Source of the DNA: a virus
DNA length: 20,486 nt
Direction: 5' to 3' (one strand)
IMG/VR virus record: IMGVR_UViG_3300025889_001185
Coordinates: 1 to 20,486 of that record
Below are positions 5,133 to 12,833 of this stretch, piece after piece (the stretch's first letter is position 1; the number at the start of each line of letters is the position of its first letter). The position numbers were made by a program, and so were the translations under genes. Below the pieces are notes generated by a model, which had not been told where the DNA came from, did no database searches, and worked only from the letters and a program-made list of their open reading frames with translations.

Positions 5133-6616
5133 TGGGAATATTTGACTATTTCAAGAAACCAGAACCTGTAGCGCCAAAAGTGTTCAAGCGAACATATGCT
5201 GCCGCCAATCAAGGTCTGTTATTTAATGACTTTAAAGCGTCAGAACGATCAGCAGACAGTGAATTACAGCCAGTATTAAAGACTATACGCGCTAGAGCTA
5301 GAGATTTAGCCAGAAACAACGAATACGCCAAAAGATATCTCAATCTGCTCAAAACTAACGTGGTAGGTGAGCGCGGATTTGGCCTTCAGGTCAAGTCGCT
5401 CGATTCAACCGGAAAACTTGATCAAGTCGGAAACCAAAGCATTGAAGACGCATTCAGGGCGTGGGGAAAGCTGTCATATCCAACGGCAGACGGTAAAATG
5501 TCATGGATTGACGCGCAGAAGCTATGTATAGAGACATTAGCGCGTGATGGCGAAGTGTTTATCATCAAGCATCGAAGTGCAAAATTCAAGAACTCATTTG
5601 CAATAGAGTTCATCGAGGCAGATCAGGTTGATGAAAGCCTGAGCCAGAAGGCGGCAAATGGTAATGATATAAGAATGGGCATTGAGCTGGATAATTTTAG
5701 GCGTCCAGTTGCCTACCATGTGCTTGGATATCACCCAGGCGATTACGATTACACGACAAAAAGCATTACACCAAAGCATATCCGCATACCTGCCGAGAGA
5801 GTGATCCATGTGTTCGTTCCGCTGCGAGCAGGGCAGACTCGCGGAGAATCTTGGATGTCCCCCGCGATGGCAGGAATGAAGCAATTGGGTGGATACCGAG
5901 AAGCTGCAATAGTTGCGGCGCGAGTTGGTGCCAGCAAGACTGGGTTTTTTACATCTCCTGCTGGTGACGGATTTGCTGCTGATGATTTAGACGGCAATAT
6001 ACCAATAATGGACGCTCAACCAGGCAGCTTTCATCAGTTGCCTGCTGGAGTTAGCTTTCAGTCATTTGACCCAGCCTATCCAAGCAATGAATTTGAGTCG
6101 TTTCACAAGTCTGTTTTGCGAGGCATAGCATCAGGATTGGGCATTAGTTATACCAGCCTATCAAATGACCTTGAGGCAACGAGTTATAGCTCTATCCGTC
6201 AAGGAGCCTTGGAAGAACGCGATCATTATAAGAATTTGCAAGCGTTTATGGTTGAGCATTTTATCAGGCCGGTTTACGAAGAATGGTTGGCTTCTGCCAT
6301 GGAGATAGGATCAATTAATTTGCCTCTGAGGGTTTATGAGAAGTTTGCTTTAGCGTCTGAGTTTAGAGGCAAGGCATGGTCATGGGTTGATCCGCAAAAA
6401 GAAATGACAGCAGCAGTAATGGGTATGAAGAATGGTATTTTATCAATTCAAGATGTTGCATCACAATATGGTAAAGATGTTGAAGAGTTGTTCTCGCAAA
6501 TACAAAGAGATAAAGCGTTGGCTGAACAATTTGGTATTAAGTATGCTCTTGAGCCTTTCGCAGCACAAATGGTTGCAATTCCTCCTGATGTAATTGGAGA
6601 TAGCTCTGTTGATTAA
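5132..6616 (+). CDS. Portal protein (lambda gpB family)
   Basis: This protein forms the dodecameric ring at one capsid vertex through which DNA enters and leaves. It is 494 aa against 533 for lambda gpB. Family features include FKASERSADSELQPVLKTIR, RARDLARNNEYAKRYLNLLK and NVVGERGFGLQ near the N-terminus. ERVIHVFVPLRAGQTRGESW follows, then the central GISYTSLSNDLEATSYSSIR, which I recall as strongly conserved in this family. The last part, WSWVDPQKEMTAAVMGMKNG, is also characteristic. The ATG overlaps the previous TGA (TGATG), so translation is probably coupled. In lambda the portal precedes protease C, and here too the next large gene is the protease fusion. Confidence 0.95.
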   Translation: MGIFDYFKKPEPVAPKVFKRTYAAANQGLLFNDFKASERSADSELQPVLKTIRARARDLARNNEYAKRYLNLLKTNVVGERGFGLQVKSLDSTGKLDQVGNQSIEDAFRAWGKLSYPTADGKMSWIDAQKLCIETLARDGEVFIIKHRSAKFKNSFAIEFIEADQVDESLSQKAANGNDIRMGIELDNFRRPVAYHVLGYHPGDYDYTTKSITPKHIRIPAERVIHVFVPLRAGQTRGESWMSPAMAGMKQLGGYREAAIVAARVGASKTGFFTSPAGDGFAADDLDGNIPIMDAQPGSFHQLPAGVSFQSFDPAYPSNEFESFHKSVLRGIASGLGISYTSLSNDLEATSYSSIRQGALEERDHYKNLQAFMVEHFIRPVYEEWLASAMEIGSINLPLRVYEKFALASEFRGKAWSWVDPQKEMTAAVMGMKNGILSIQDVASQYGKDVEELFSQIQRDKALAEQFGIKYALEPFAAQMVAIPPDVIGDSSVD

Positions 6617-6737
6617 AGACGCTCTAATTAGCATTCTTAAATCGTTTTGGTACGCTGTCGCGACATTAGCGATAGGTGTTGGTTTTTGTATTATAATTAC
6701 AATAGGCATTATTCATGGAATCGTTTACAGAGATTGA
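6609..6737 (+). CDS. Possible 42-aa single-pass membrane protein
   Basis: A short frame starts at TTG 6609 inside the portal gene's end and runs to TGA 6735, inside the protease-capsid start. It fills a gap of almost 100 bases that is otherwise empty. GGAGA lies 8 bases before the TTG. The product begins IKDALISILKSFWYAVATLA and continues IGVGFCIIITIGIIHGIVYR: a positively charged start and about 22 hydrophobic residues in one block, as expected for a transmembrane helix. The start codon would couple its translation to the portal stop. It could be a real micro-protein or merely a chance AT-rich frame; only the ribosome site and the hydrophobic pattern support it. Confidence 0.45.
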   Translation: MIKDALISILKSFWYAVATLAIGVGFCIIITIGIIHGIVYRD

Positions 6738-8832
6738 TATACCGGAATCTCGACCTTATCCAAATGAACATGCGGCAAGGATAACTGATCCGAAGCTGTA
6801 TGATGAGTTCAAGAGAACAAACGATAAGTTTGGGCCAGGAATTGATGCAATTTGGGGGCTTAAAGAAGGTGAAATAAGCCTCCAGGGTATTAGGTTTGAC
6901 AAAAACAAATATACAGTTGATGAAGCAAAGAAATGGCTTAAAGATAATGATTACACACCAATTAAATTTGAGCCAGCTACAGAAGGAAGGACTATGGACC
7001 AAGTAATAGAAACACCAGAAGTCATTGACGAAATTGTCGAAGAAGTTATTGAGGATATTGTGGAACAGCGGAAAGAATTGGAAGTTCTACATCGAGCAAT
7101 GGCTGTTGAGATGTCGCCAATTAATGAAGAAAAACGAACTGTACAAATTGCCATTTCATCTGAAGAGCCTGTAGAACGATCTTTTGGGATGGAAGTGCTA
7201 GAACATTCTGCCGAAGCAATGGACCTATCATTCCTTGCATCTGGCAGAGCGCCTTTTTTGATGGACCACGATCCTGAAAAGCAAATTGGCGTTATTGAAT
7301 CTGTTGAGCTTGATAGCAATTCCCGCAGACTACGGGCAAAAGTGCGCTTTGGAAAAGGCGCATTGGCTAATGAGGCATTTTCAGATGTTGCTGACGGTAT
7401 CAGAGCTAACATTAGCGTTGGATATTCGATAAGCAAATTAGAGCGTGATCCAAAAAAAGCCAACACATATTTGGCCAAAAAATGGCGTCCCGTCGAAGCA
7501 TCACTAGTATCTATTCCCGCTGACGTGACAGTTGGTGTTGGTAGGTCTTGGGAGTCTTCAACCCAAAACATAACTGTAATTTCTAATGGAGAAAAAACTA
7601 TGTCAGAACTAGACATTGCAGCGGTTGAGGCACAAGCCAAACAAGCTGCACAACGTAACGCTGCTCAAATTGTTGAGCTTGGCGCACGACACAACAAATC
7701 TGATCTGGCCCACAAAGCTATTTCAGAAGGCCGTAGCATCGAGGAATTCCGAGGTGAATTGCTTGAAGTAATCGGTTCTAAAAAAGCATTGGAAAGCCAA
7801 GATGCTGGCATGAGCAAGAAAGAGATCAAGCGATTCTCAATCATGCGAGCCGTCAATGCTTTGGCTAATCCTACCGATCGTCGCGCTCAAGAAGCCGCTG
7901 CATTTGAATTTGAATGCTCACGCGCTGCTGCTGAAGCCTATGGTCGAACAGCTCAGGGTATCCTGTTGCCTGCCGAAGTTCTGCGTAACTGGAAGCGCGA
8001 CCTGAACAGCTCTGATGAATCAGCATTGTTCTCTGATGACTTCCGTGGCGGCGACTTCATTGATGTCCTGCGAAACAGCTCATCAGTAATGCAGGCCGGT
8101 GCGCGTATGCTGACTGGTCTTTCTGGTGATGTAAAAATCCCACGCAAGACTGCTGGTGCCGCTGCCGCTTGGATAAGCACTGAAGGTGGAGCTGCTTCAG
8201 AGTCAGAAATGACTGTTGGCTCAGTTTCTCTCCAGCCTCGCACACTGGGTTGTTTTACTGACGTAACACGGCAATTGTTGATCCAAAGTTCATTGGATGT
8301 CGAATCTTTGATTCGTGATGACCTGGCTCAAGCTCTTGCTGTTGCAATCGACAAAGCTGGTCTTGAGGGTACAGGTGCAAGTGGTCAACCAACTGGTATC
8401 CTGAACACTTCCGGTGTTAACACTGTTGCCGCCTTTGCTGCTGCAAATCCGACTTTTGCTGAGGTAGTTGGTCTTGAAACTGCCGTTGCAGAGGACAATG
8501 CACTGCTTGGTAGTCTGTCGTATATCATGCCAGCATCAATGTATGGCGCATTGAAAACCGTGGAGAAAGCCTCTAACACTGCACAATTCGTTGTGGAGCC
8601 AGGCGGCACTATGAACGGCTACCGAGCTATTGTTTCCAACCAGGCAACTGCTGGAAATCTTTATTTCGGAAACTTCAATGATCTTCTCATTGGTATGTTT
8701 GGCGGTTTGGATATCGTAGTTGATCCATACACCAATAGCACCTCTGGCACGATCCGAGTTGTAGCTCTGCAATCTGTAGATGCAGCAGTTCGTCGCGCAG
8801 TCAGCTTTGCATACGGCAATGATGGCGTCTAA
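6715..8832 (+). CDS. Prohead protease-major capsid protein fusion
   Basis: This 705-aa protein joins three parts. Residues 1-90 (RPYPNEHAARITDP..., then AIWGLKEGEISLQGIRFDK and VDEAKKWLKDNDY) form a domain I recall at the front of other phage head proteases. Residues about 125-280 are an HK97-type serine prohead protease, with likely catalytic His185 in FLMDHDPEKQIG, Ser234 in NISVGYSISKLE and Glu261 in RPVEASLVSIPAD. From about 296 comes an HK97-fold capsid protein: a helical delta-like segment, then EAYGRTAQGILLPAEVLRNW, VKIPRKTAGAAAAWISTEGG and EGTGASGQPTGILNT. The protease would cleave the delta segment during maturation. Only weak ribosome signal precedes the ATG. Fusion of the two genes is known in other phages. 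A free capsid copy may also be made from 7600. Confidence 0.9.
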   Translation: MESFTEIDIPESRPYPNEHAARITDPKLYDEFKRTNDKFGPGIDAIWGLKEGEISLQGIRFDKNKYTVDEAKKWLKDNDYTPIKFEPATEGRTMDQVIETPEVIDEIVEEVIEDIVEQRKELEVLHRAMAVEMSPINEEKRTVQIAISSEEPVERSFGMEVLEHSAEAMDLSFLASGRAPFLMDHDPEKQIGVIESVELDSNSRRLRAKVRFGKGALANEAFSDVADGIRANISVGYSISKLERDPKKANTYLAKKWRPVEASLVSIPADVTVGVGRSWESSTQNITVISNGEKTMSELDIAAVEAQAKQAAQRNAAQIVELGARHNKSDLAHKAISEGRSIEEFRGELLEVIGSKKALESQDAGMSKKEIKRFSIMRAVNALANPTDRRAQEAAAFEFECSRAAAEAYGRTAQGILLPAEVLRNWKRDLNSSDESALFSDDFRGGDFIDVLRNSSSVMQAGARMLTGLSGDVKIPRKTAGAAAAWISTEGGAASESEMTVGSVSLQPRTLGCFTDVTRQLLIQSSLDVESLIRDDLAQALAVAIDKAGLEGTGASGQPTGILNTSGVNTVAAFAAANPTFAEVVGLETAVAEDNALLGSLSYIMPASMYGALKTVEKASNTAQFVVEPGGTMNGYRAIVSNQATAGNLYFGNFNDLLIGMFGGLDIVVDPYTNSTSGTIRVVALQSVDAAVRRAVSFAYGNDGV
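7587..7602 (+). promoter_or_regulatory. Internal ribosome binding site for free capsid protein
   Basis: TGGAGA (7587-7592) stands 7 bases before an in-frame ATG (7600, residue 296 of the fusion). This is a better ribosome site than the one for the whole fusion. It lies precisely at the border between the protease and capsid parts. Confidence 0.55.
7600..8832 (+). CDS. Major capsid protein from internal start
   Basis: If translation starts at ATG 7600, the product is a 410-aa HK97-type capsid protein starting MSELDIAAVEAQAKQAAQRN. Its first ~100 residues are helical and charged like the HK97 delta (scaffold) domain, and the rest is the capsid fold. Phages need hundreds of capsid subunits and few proteases. 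A strong internal start gives that ratio, comparable in principle to nested lambda C/Nu3. This is the same reading frame as the fusion entry, listed separately because it would be a distinct product. Confidence 0.55.
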   Translation: MSELDIAAVEAQAKQAAQRNAAQIVELGARHNKSDLAHKAISEGRSIEEFRGELLEVIGSKKALESQDAGMSKKEIKRFSIMRAVNALANPTDRRAQEAAAFEFECSRAAAEAYGRTAQGILLPAEVLRNWKRDLNSSDESALFSDDFRGGDFIDVLRNSSSVMQAGARMLTGLSGDVKIPRKTAGAAAAWISTEGGAASESEMTVGSVSLQPRTLGCFTDVTRQLLIQSSLDVESLIRDDLAQALAVAIDKAGLEGTGASGQPTGILNTSGVNTVAAFAAANPTFAEVVGLETAVAEDNALLGSLSYIMPASMYGALKTVEKASNTAQFVVEPGGTMNGYRAIVSNQATAGNLYFGNFNDLLIGMFGGLDIVVDPYTNSTSGTIRVVALQSVDAAVRRAVSFAYGNDGV

Positions 8833-8840
8833 ATAAGTGA

Positions 8841-8860
8841 GGGGGGGCTTGCGCTCCCCC
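8841..8860 (+). terminator. Strong hairpin after the capsid gene
   Basis: Seven G's plus C (8841-8848) pair with GCTCCCCC (8853-8860): eight base pairs with one G-U and a TTGC loop. It stands 9 bases after the capsid stop. The tail AATCTTT is only weakly T-rich, and the next gene's ribosome site (GGAGG, 8868-8872) follows at once. It therefore probably acts as a leaky terminator or an mRNA-stabilising 3' end for the capsid message, not as a full stop. Confidence 0.55.
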
Positions 8861-8876
8861 AATCTTTGGAGGAAAT

Positions 8877-9113
8877 ATGAAATACGAAGTGATGAAAGGT
8901 TGTGTAATTAAGGGCCAGCCACACAGTGTTGGCAGTATTGTTGAGCTTGATCATTCGCAAGCTAAAGAATTGATAGAAATCGGCAGAATAGCTCTTCTGT
9001 CAGAAGTAGTTAAGCAGCAACCTGTTGAAGAGCCAATAGAGCTTGAAAACAGAAGTGTTGGCTTGGATGCATCAGATGACGCTATTGTGATCAAAAAGAA
9101 GAAGCATAAATGA
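8877..9113 (+). CDS. 78-aa protein next to capsid, possible head accessory
   Basis: This small protein starts at ATG 8877 behind GGAGG. The N-terminal 45 residues (YEVMKGCVIKGQPHSVGSIV, then ELDHSQAKELIEIGRIALLS) form a compact motif that I recall from small phage proteins beside the capsid gene, in the region of lambda FI. The rest is acidic and ends in a Lys-rich IKKKKHK. The ATGA overlap at 9110 couples it to the next gene. Exact role unknown; a head-tail junction or head-completion helper is inferred from position only. Confidence 0.6.
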   Translation: MKYEVMKGCVIKGQPHSVGSIVELDHSQAKELIEIGRIALLSEVVKQQPVEEPIELENRSVGLDASDDAIVIKKKKHK

Positions 9114-9415
9114 CAATAGAAACATCAGAATTCCGATCAATCATGCTGGCAGATTTCGGCATTGATTCCGTTTACACGCCAATTGGAGGCGGTGCAACGA
9201 CGATTAAAGGAATTTTTGATAACGATTATCAGGCATATGATGCTGGTGGAAGTGTCTCGTTTGCTGTTCAAGTGCCAAGATTCTTCTGCCAGACAGCTTC
9301 AATGCCTGCCGCTCAAGAAGGCGATCAGATCGTTGTTAGTGGTGTTACATACATCATTCGAGTGGTAATGCCAGACGGTACAGGCATGACTGAACTAGCT
9401 TTAGAGAAGCAATAA
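9110..9415 (+). CDS. Head-tail joining protein (lambda FII position)
   Basis: This 101-aa beta-rich protein has GATTIKGIFDNDYQAYDAGG and QVPRFFCQTASMPAAQEGDQ, then IVVSGVTYIIRVVMPDGTGM. This pattern and length fit the FII-like head-tail joining proteins that seal the connector and receive the tail (lambda FII is 117 aa). The ATG overlaps the preceding TGA, and its TAA overlaps the next ATG. The assignment comes from recalled family pattern and gene order. Confidence 0.65.
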   Translation: MTIETSEFRSIMLADFGIDSVYTPIGGGATTIKGIFDNDYQAYDAGGSVSFAVQVPRFFCQTASMPAAQEGDQIVVSGVTYIIRVVMPDGTGMTELALEKQ

Positions 9416-9858
9416 TGCCTCACGTTAGAAAGCAAATAAGAGATGCACTGATTACTAGGCTAACTGGTCTGGCAACCACTGGAACGAAAGTATATAGAAG
9501 TCGAGTCTATCCACTGGCTGAAGGTAAGCTACCAGGAATAGTTGTATATACAAATAGCGAAGAAATTAACTACTTGACCATGAGGCTTCCCAGGACTGAA
9601 GAGAGAATATTGTCAGTCAGTGTGGAGATATACGTCAAGGGCGTTATTAATTATGACGATACCTTGGACGAAGTATGCCTTGAGATAGAGAATGCACTTT
9701 ATAATGATGTGACGTTAAATGGCCTCGCTAGAGACTCGAAAGTAATCAGCTTTAATAGCGAGTATAATGGCGATGGTGATCAGCCAATTTGTGTTGGTAA
9801 AATAGATATTCAGATCACATATTCAGTGCTGGAGAACTCTTCAGCAGTGTCTGTGTGA
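9415..9858 (+). CDS. Tail terminator / tail completion protein (gpU/gpZ type)
   Basis: This 147-aa protein starts with PHVRKQIRDALITRLTGLAT and continues VYRSRVYPLAEGKLPGIVVY, then ERILSVSVEIYVKG and a helix (DDTLDEVCLEIENALYND). This is the usual layout of tail-completion proteins that cap the tail tube and bind the head connector. It lies between the FII-like gene and the tail tube, where lambda has Z and U. One gene here may do the work of both, since I see no second candidate. Start ATG overlaps the previous TAA (TAATG). Confidence 0.65.
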   Translation: MPHVRKQIRDALITRLTGLATTGTKVYRSRVYPLAEGKLPGIVVYTNSEEINYLTMRLPRTEERILSVSVEIYVKGVINYDDTLDEVCLEIENALYNDVTLNGLARDSKVISFNSEYNGDGDQPICVGKIDIQITYSVLENSSAVSV

Positions 9859-9915
9859 TTTGTTTATGTTGGTACTACAATTAATGATTTATAGGCGCAC
9901 AGCGCAGGAGTAAAA

Positions 9916-10305
9916 ATGGCTACTTTGACAGGAAAAGACGGCGCTGTGTATGTTGGCGCCACTGCAATCGCGGAAATTCGTGATTGGAGCATAGAAACGA
10001 CCAGTGAAATGGTTGCAGATACAGTAATGGGTGATTCTTGGGTTACTAACAAGCCAACCCTGAAATCATGGACCACATCAGTAAATTGTTACTGGGACTC
10101 AGCAGATGCAGGCCAAACGGCATTGGTTGAAGGCGCAGAGGTTGTTATCAATGTTTATCCATCTGGTAACACTAGTTCCAAGACATATTACACTGGCTCC
10201 GTTATCGTTGCATCAGTAAGCAAAAGTGCTTCATTCGATGGCATGGTTGAAGTCTCTTTCTCAGGTACTGGTAACGGCGCACTGACTGAGGATACTGTAG
10301 CCTAA
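9916..10305 (+). CDS. Major tail tube protein (gpV type)
   Basis: This 129-aa protein starts MATLTGKDGAVYVGATAIAE and has IRDWSIETTSEMVADTVMGD, then TLKSWTTSVNCYWDSADAGQ and KSASFDGMVEVSFSGTGNG. The pattern is typical of phage tail tube proteins that stack as hexamer rings around the tape measure. AGGAG stands upstream of the ATG. The 57 bases before it are the longest gap in the tail operon, consistent with separate translation at a higher rate. It lies immediately before the G/GT chaperone pair, as in lambda. Confidence 0.85.
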   Translation: MATLTGKDGAVYVGATAIAEIRDWSIETTSEMVADTVMGDSWVTNKPTLKSWTTSVNCYWDSADAGQTALVEGAEVVINVYPSGNTSSKTYYTGSVIVASVSKSASFDGMVEVSFSGTGNGALTEDTVA

Positions 10306-10637
10306 TGAGCAAACTAATCGATGTAGCGGTTACGCATTTTAGCAGCCAGGAAGTTCGCAAGTTGGAAGTTCCAGAATGGCAGACCACTGTATATTCTAAA
10401 AGCCTTTCATTGGATGATAAGGCTAAGTGGTTATCACGATCAGATGGTGATACGACAGATTACATGATCTACTCGTTGATCTATGGTGTAACAGATGAAA
10501 GGGGTGAACCATTATTCGATATAGGCGATAAAACCAAGCTAAGACGTAATGTCGATCCAGACGTTATTTCCAAAGTCGCTAATTTCGTTCTGAAACTCGA
10601 CGCAAAAAGCGAGGAAGATCGCGAAAAAAACTCATAG
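10305..10637 (+). CDS. Tail assembly chaperone, short form (gpG-like)
   Basis: This 110-aa protein is the N-terminal form of the chaperone pair that coats the tape measure protein and recruits tail tube subunits. It starts MSKLIDVAVTHFSSQEVRKL and has TTVYSKSLSLDDKAKWLSRS, then TTDYMIYSLIYGVTDERGEP. It ends shortly after an A7C slippery run at a TAG (10635-10637). The ATG overlaps the tail tube stop (TAATG). Position between tail tube and tape measure is diagnostic. Confidence 0.85.
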   Translation: MSKLIDVAVTHFSSQEVRKLEVPEWQTTVYSKSLSLDDKAKWLSRSDGDTTDYMIYSLIYGVTDERGEPLFDIGDKTKLRRNVDPDVISKVANFVLKLDAKSEEDREKNS

Positions 10638-10795
10638 GCGCTCAGGGTAATCCGACAGAGCTGTACTATATGTACACTCTAGCGGATCACCTTGGGCAAC
10701 CTCTGTCATCTGTATTGGCAATGACTGTCGATGAATATGATCATTGGTTTACGTTTTTGCGATTAAAGAGCGAGCGAGCGAAGAAAAATGGCTAA
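10305..10795 (+). CDS. Tail assembly chaperone, frameshifted long form (gpGT-like)
   Basis: A -1 frameshift on the slippery run at 10625-10631 would carry ribosomes past the TAG into a frame that is open to TAA at 10793. The added 54 residues begin LIGAQGNPTELYYMYTLADH and continue LGQPLSSVLAMTVDEYDHWF, then TFLRLKSERAKKNG. This strongly resembles T domains, which bind the tape measure. Predicted length is 163 aa. The stop overlaps the tape measure ATG (10788). The T domain has no start codon with a ribosome site of its own, which supports expression only by frameshift. Confidence 0.85.
10625..10631 (+). promoter_or_regulatory. Programmed -1 frameshift site A_AAA_AAC
   Basis: In the chaperone frame the codons are GAA AAA AAC, giving a heptamer of the X_XXY_YYZ type, two codons before the TAG stop. 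A weak GCTC...GAGC pairing lies downstream; I see no strong pseudoknot. Confidence 0.85.
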
Positions 10796-12833
10796 CATTG
10801 ATCTATATTCTATTGCAGTTAAGGATAACGCCTCATTAAAAATTGATGGCATTTCCAAAAAATTGCAATCAATGACGCAATCTTTGCTGAAGCAAAAGAT
10901 GGCAACACAGCTATCTGCTGATGCTCTTGTTCGCTGGGAAGCAAAGCTGGCTGGTGCTGGACCGTTCCAGGTCATGCAGATATACCAGTTACAACGTCAA
11001 GTAAAAGCCCACAAAGAAAAACAGGCTGCTGAAGCGCAAGCATTAGAAGCAACTGTTACCGCGCAAAAAATGGAAGCTCAAGTTAGATCGCAACAACTGC
11101 AATCAACAATTAGTTCGATTGATAGAGCTGCTGCGGCTCAAAGAAAAGCCCAGCAAGTAGATATGCAGGCAAAAGTAGCTACAGATAAATTAGTTAAATC
11201 TTTGCGTGATGAGGCCGCAACCTATGGCATGACAAGAGACCAGATAGAGCTTTATAGATTAGAGCAGTCTGGAGCAACCCAGGCTCAAATTCAATCTGTC
11301 AAAACTGCTCAAATATACAGGACAGAGCAAATAAAAGGCATTGCGGCAAGCAAGGGTTTAAATAAGCACTTGAGGTTTATGCGCGGCGGTTTTGGTCAAG
11401 TAGGACATCAACTACAGGATATAGCAGTTCAGGCCCAAATGGGAACTAATGCTATGATCATATTTGGTCAGCAAGGTTCACAAATAGCTTCGCTGTTTGG
11501 TCCTCATGGAGCAATGATAGGTGCTTTCTTGGCCGTTGGCGCTGCCATTGGTTCAGTTTTGATTCCGTCACTATTTGGTGCCGGAGAAAGCATGAAGCAA
11601 GTTAAAGAATATATTGATGGTTTGATTGATAATTTTGATAATCTTGATGGCGCTTTGAAAATAGAAGCGTTAAAGCAAGTGCAAAAGCAAACCAAAGGTT
11701 TTCAGGAAATCATTGATGACGCAAATAAATCAATAGATCAATCACGACAATCTATAGAATACTGGAAAAGTGTTATATATGATGTTGATTTTGCTGGATT
11801 AGGTAAAACAGCAAACATAAACGAAGCAATAGAAAATATAGAGAGGCAAACAATAATCCTTCTAGCTGCTCAAGCTCTTATGGGCAAGTTAGCCAGTAAA
11901 ACAGATGATGTTAGTGATGCCGCCCAAGGTGTAATAAAAGCTCTTGAAGAAGAAGAGGCTGCACTTGGGGCGACAAGAACAGAAATGGCTTTATATAATG
12001 CCGGTGTAACTTCTGGATCTAATACAGGAAAAGTAATAGCAGATATTGTTGATAGAATTGAATCATATAAAAAAGAAGAAGAGGCTTTAAAATCATTTAG
12101 GAAATTACAGGAAGATCAGATTACAGCAACAGAAAGTCCGGCAGAAAAAATAGCAAGAGAGTATGAAGAAAGAATAGCTGTCATAAGAGAATATCAAGCC
12201 ACAGAAAATGCAATTAAAGAAGAAGCAATTGCGGCAGAATTGGCGGCAGAAAAGATAAAGAATGACGCGATCAAAAAGCTAAATGATGATGTTGCCAAAT
12301 CACAATTAGCTGCTGCATCTTCAGTATTATCCTCTTTTCAGAATCAAATATCTGCAATGGCAGAGTTTGTTGAAGAAGGATCTGCGCTTGGCAAGGCGTT
12401 CTATCTAGCCCAGCAAGCGATGGCCGCTGGTATGGCTATCATAAAGGGTTATGAAGCTGCAATGACCATTAGAGCAATGATGCCTATTGCTGGAGAGCCT
12501 TTAGCTGCGGCATCTATAGCTATGGGCTATATTACTGCCGCAATGATTGCTGGTCAGACTCTAGCATCGTTTGAAGGTGGTGGCCACATAGGAGGTAGAA
12601 GCCGATCAGGTGGCATGGACAATAAGGGTGGCGTTTTAGCCATGTTACATCCCAATGAATCGGTAATTGACCATACTAAAGGCCAGAGCAGCGGTGTTAC
12701 AATCATCAACAACATAGACGCATCTGGTGCTGGCCCAGAGGTTGACATAAAGATTGAGAAAGCAATGAATCAATCAAGTGCAATGACTGTTGCCAAGATT
12801 CAAGACCTGATGAGCCGGAGAAGATTCGCGTGA
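10788..12833 (+). CDS. Tail tape measure protein (gpH type)
   Basis: This protein sets tail length and is ejected with the DNA. It is 681 aa, largely helical, with long Gln/Ala/Lys coiled-coil stretches. A hydrophobic centre, at about 200-265, contains GQVGHQLQDIAVQAQMGTNA, then MIIFGQQGSQIASLFGPHGA and an AIGSVLIPSLFGAG segment. These match the tape measure family core. Near the C-terminus GGHIGGRSRSGGMDNKGG and LAMLHPNESVIDHTKG are also typical. At roughly 0.15 nm per residue the tail would be about 100 nm. The ATG overlaps the end of the T-domain frame. Its middle is more AT-rich than its neighbours. GTGA joins it to the next gene. Confidence 0.92.
   Translation: MANIDLYSIAVKDNASLKIDGISKKLQSMTQSLLKQKMATQLSADALVRWEAKLAGAGPFQVMQIYQLQRQVKAHKEKQAAEAQALEATVTAQKMEAQVRSQQLQSTISSIDRAAAAQRKAQQVDMQAKVATDKLVKSLRDEAATYGMTRDQIELYRLEQSGATQAQIQSVKTAQIYRTEQIKGIAASKGLNKHLRFMRGGFGQVGHQLQDIAVQAQMGTNAMIIFGQQGSQIASLFGPHGAMIGAFLAVGAAIGSVLIPSLFGAGESMKQVKEYIDGLIDNFDNLDGALKIEALKQVQKQTKGFQEIIDDANKSIDQSRQSIEYWKSVIYDVDFAGLGKTANINEAIENIERQTIILLAAQALMGKLASKTDDVSDAAQGVIKALEEEEAALGATRTEMALYNAGVTSGSNTGKVIADIVDRIESYKKEEEALKSFRKLQEDQITATESPAEKIAREYEERIAVIREYQATENAIKEEAIAAELAAEKIKNDAIKKLNDDVAKSQLAAASSVLSSFQNQISAMAEFVEEGSALGKAFYLAQQAMAAGMAIIKGYEAAMTIRAMMPIAGEPLAAASIAMGYITAAMIAGQTLASFEGGGHIGGRSRSGGMDNKGGVLAMLHPNESVIDHTKGQSSGVTIINNIDASGAGPEVDIKIEKAMNQSSAMTVAKIQDLMSRRRFA

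Noticed and set aside
6951-7640. 229-codon - strand frame opposite the protease
   Set aside because: Composition is Ser/Ile-rich mirror text of the protease codons. No ribosome site, and it opposes a strong family match.
10624-10630. A7 run as a sequencing error breaking the chaperone gene
   Set aside because: The exact slippery heptamer, its phase and the T-like domain in the -1 frame fit a known programmed frameshift; an error is less likely.
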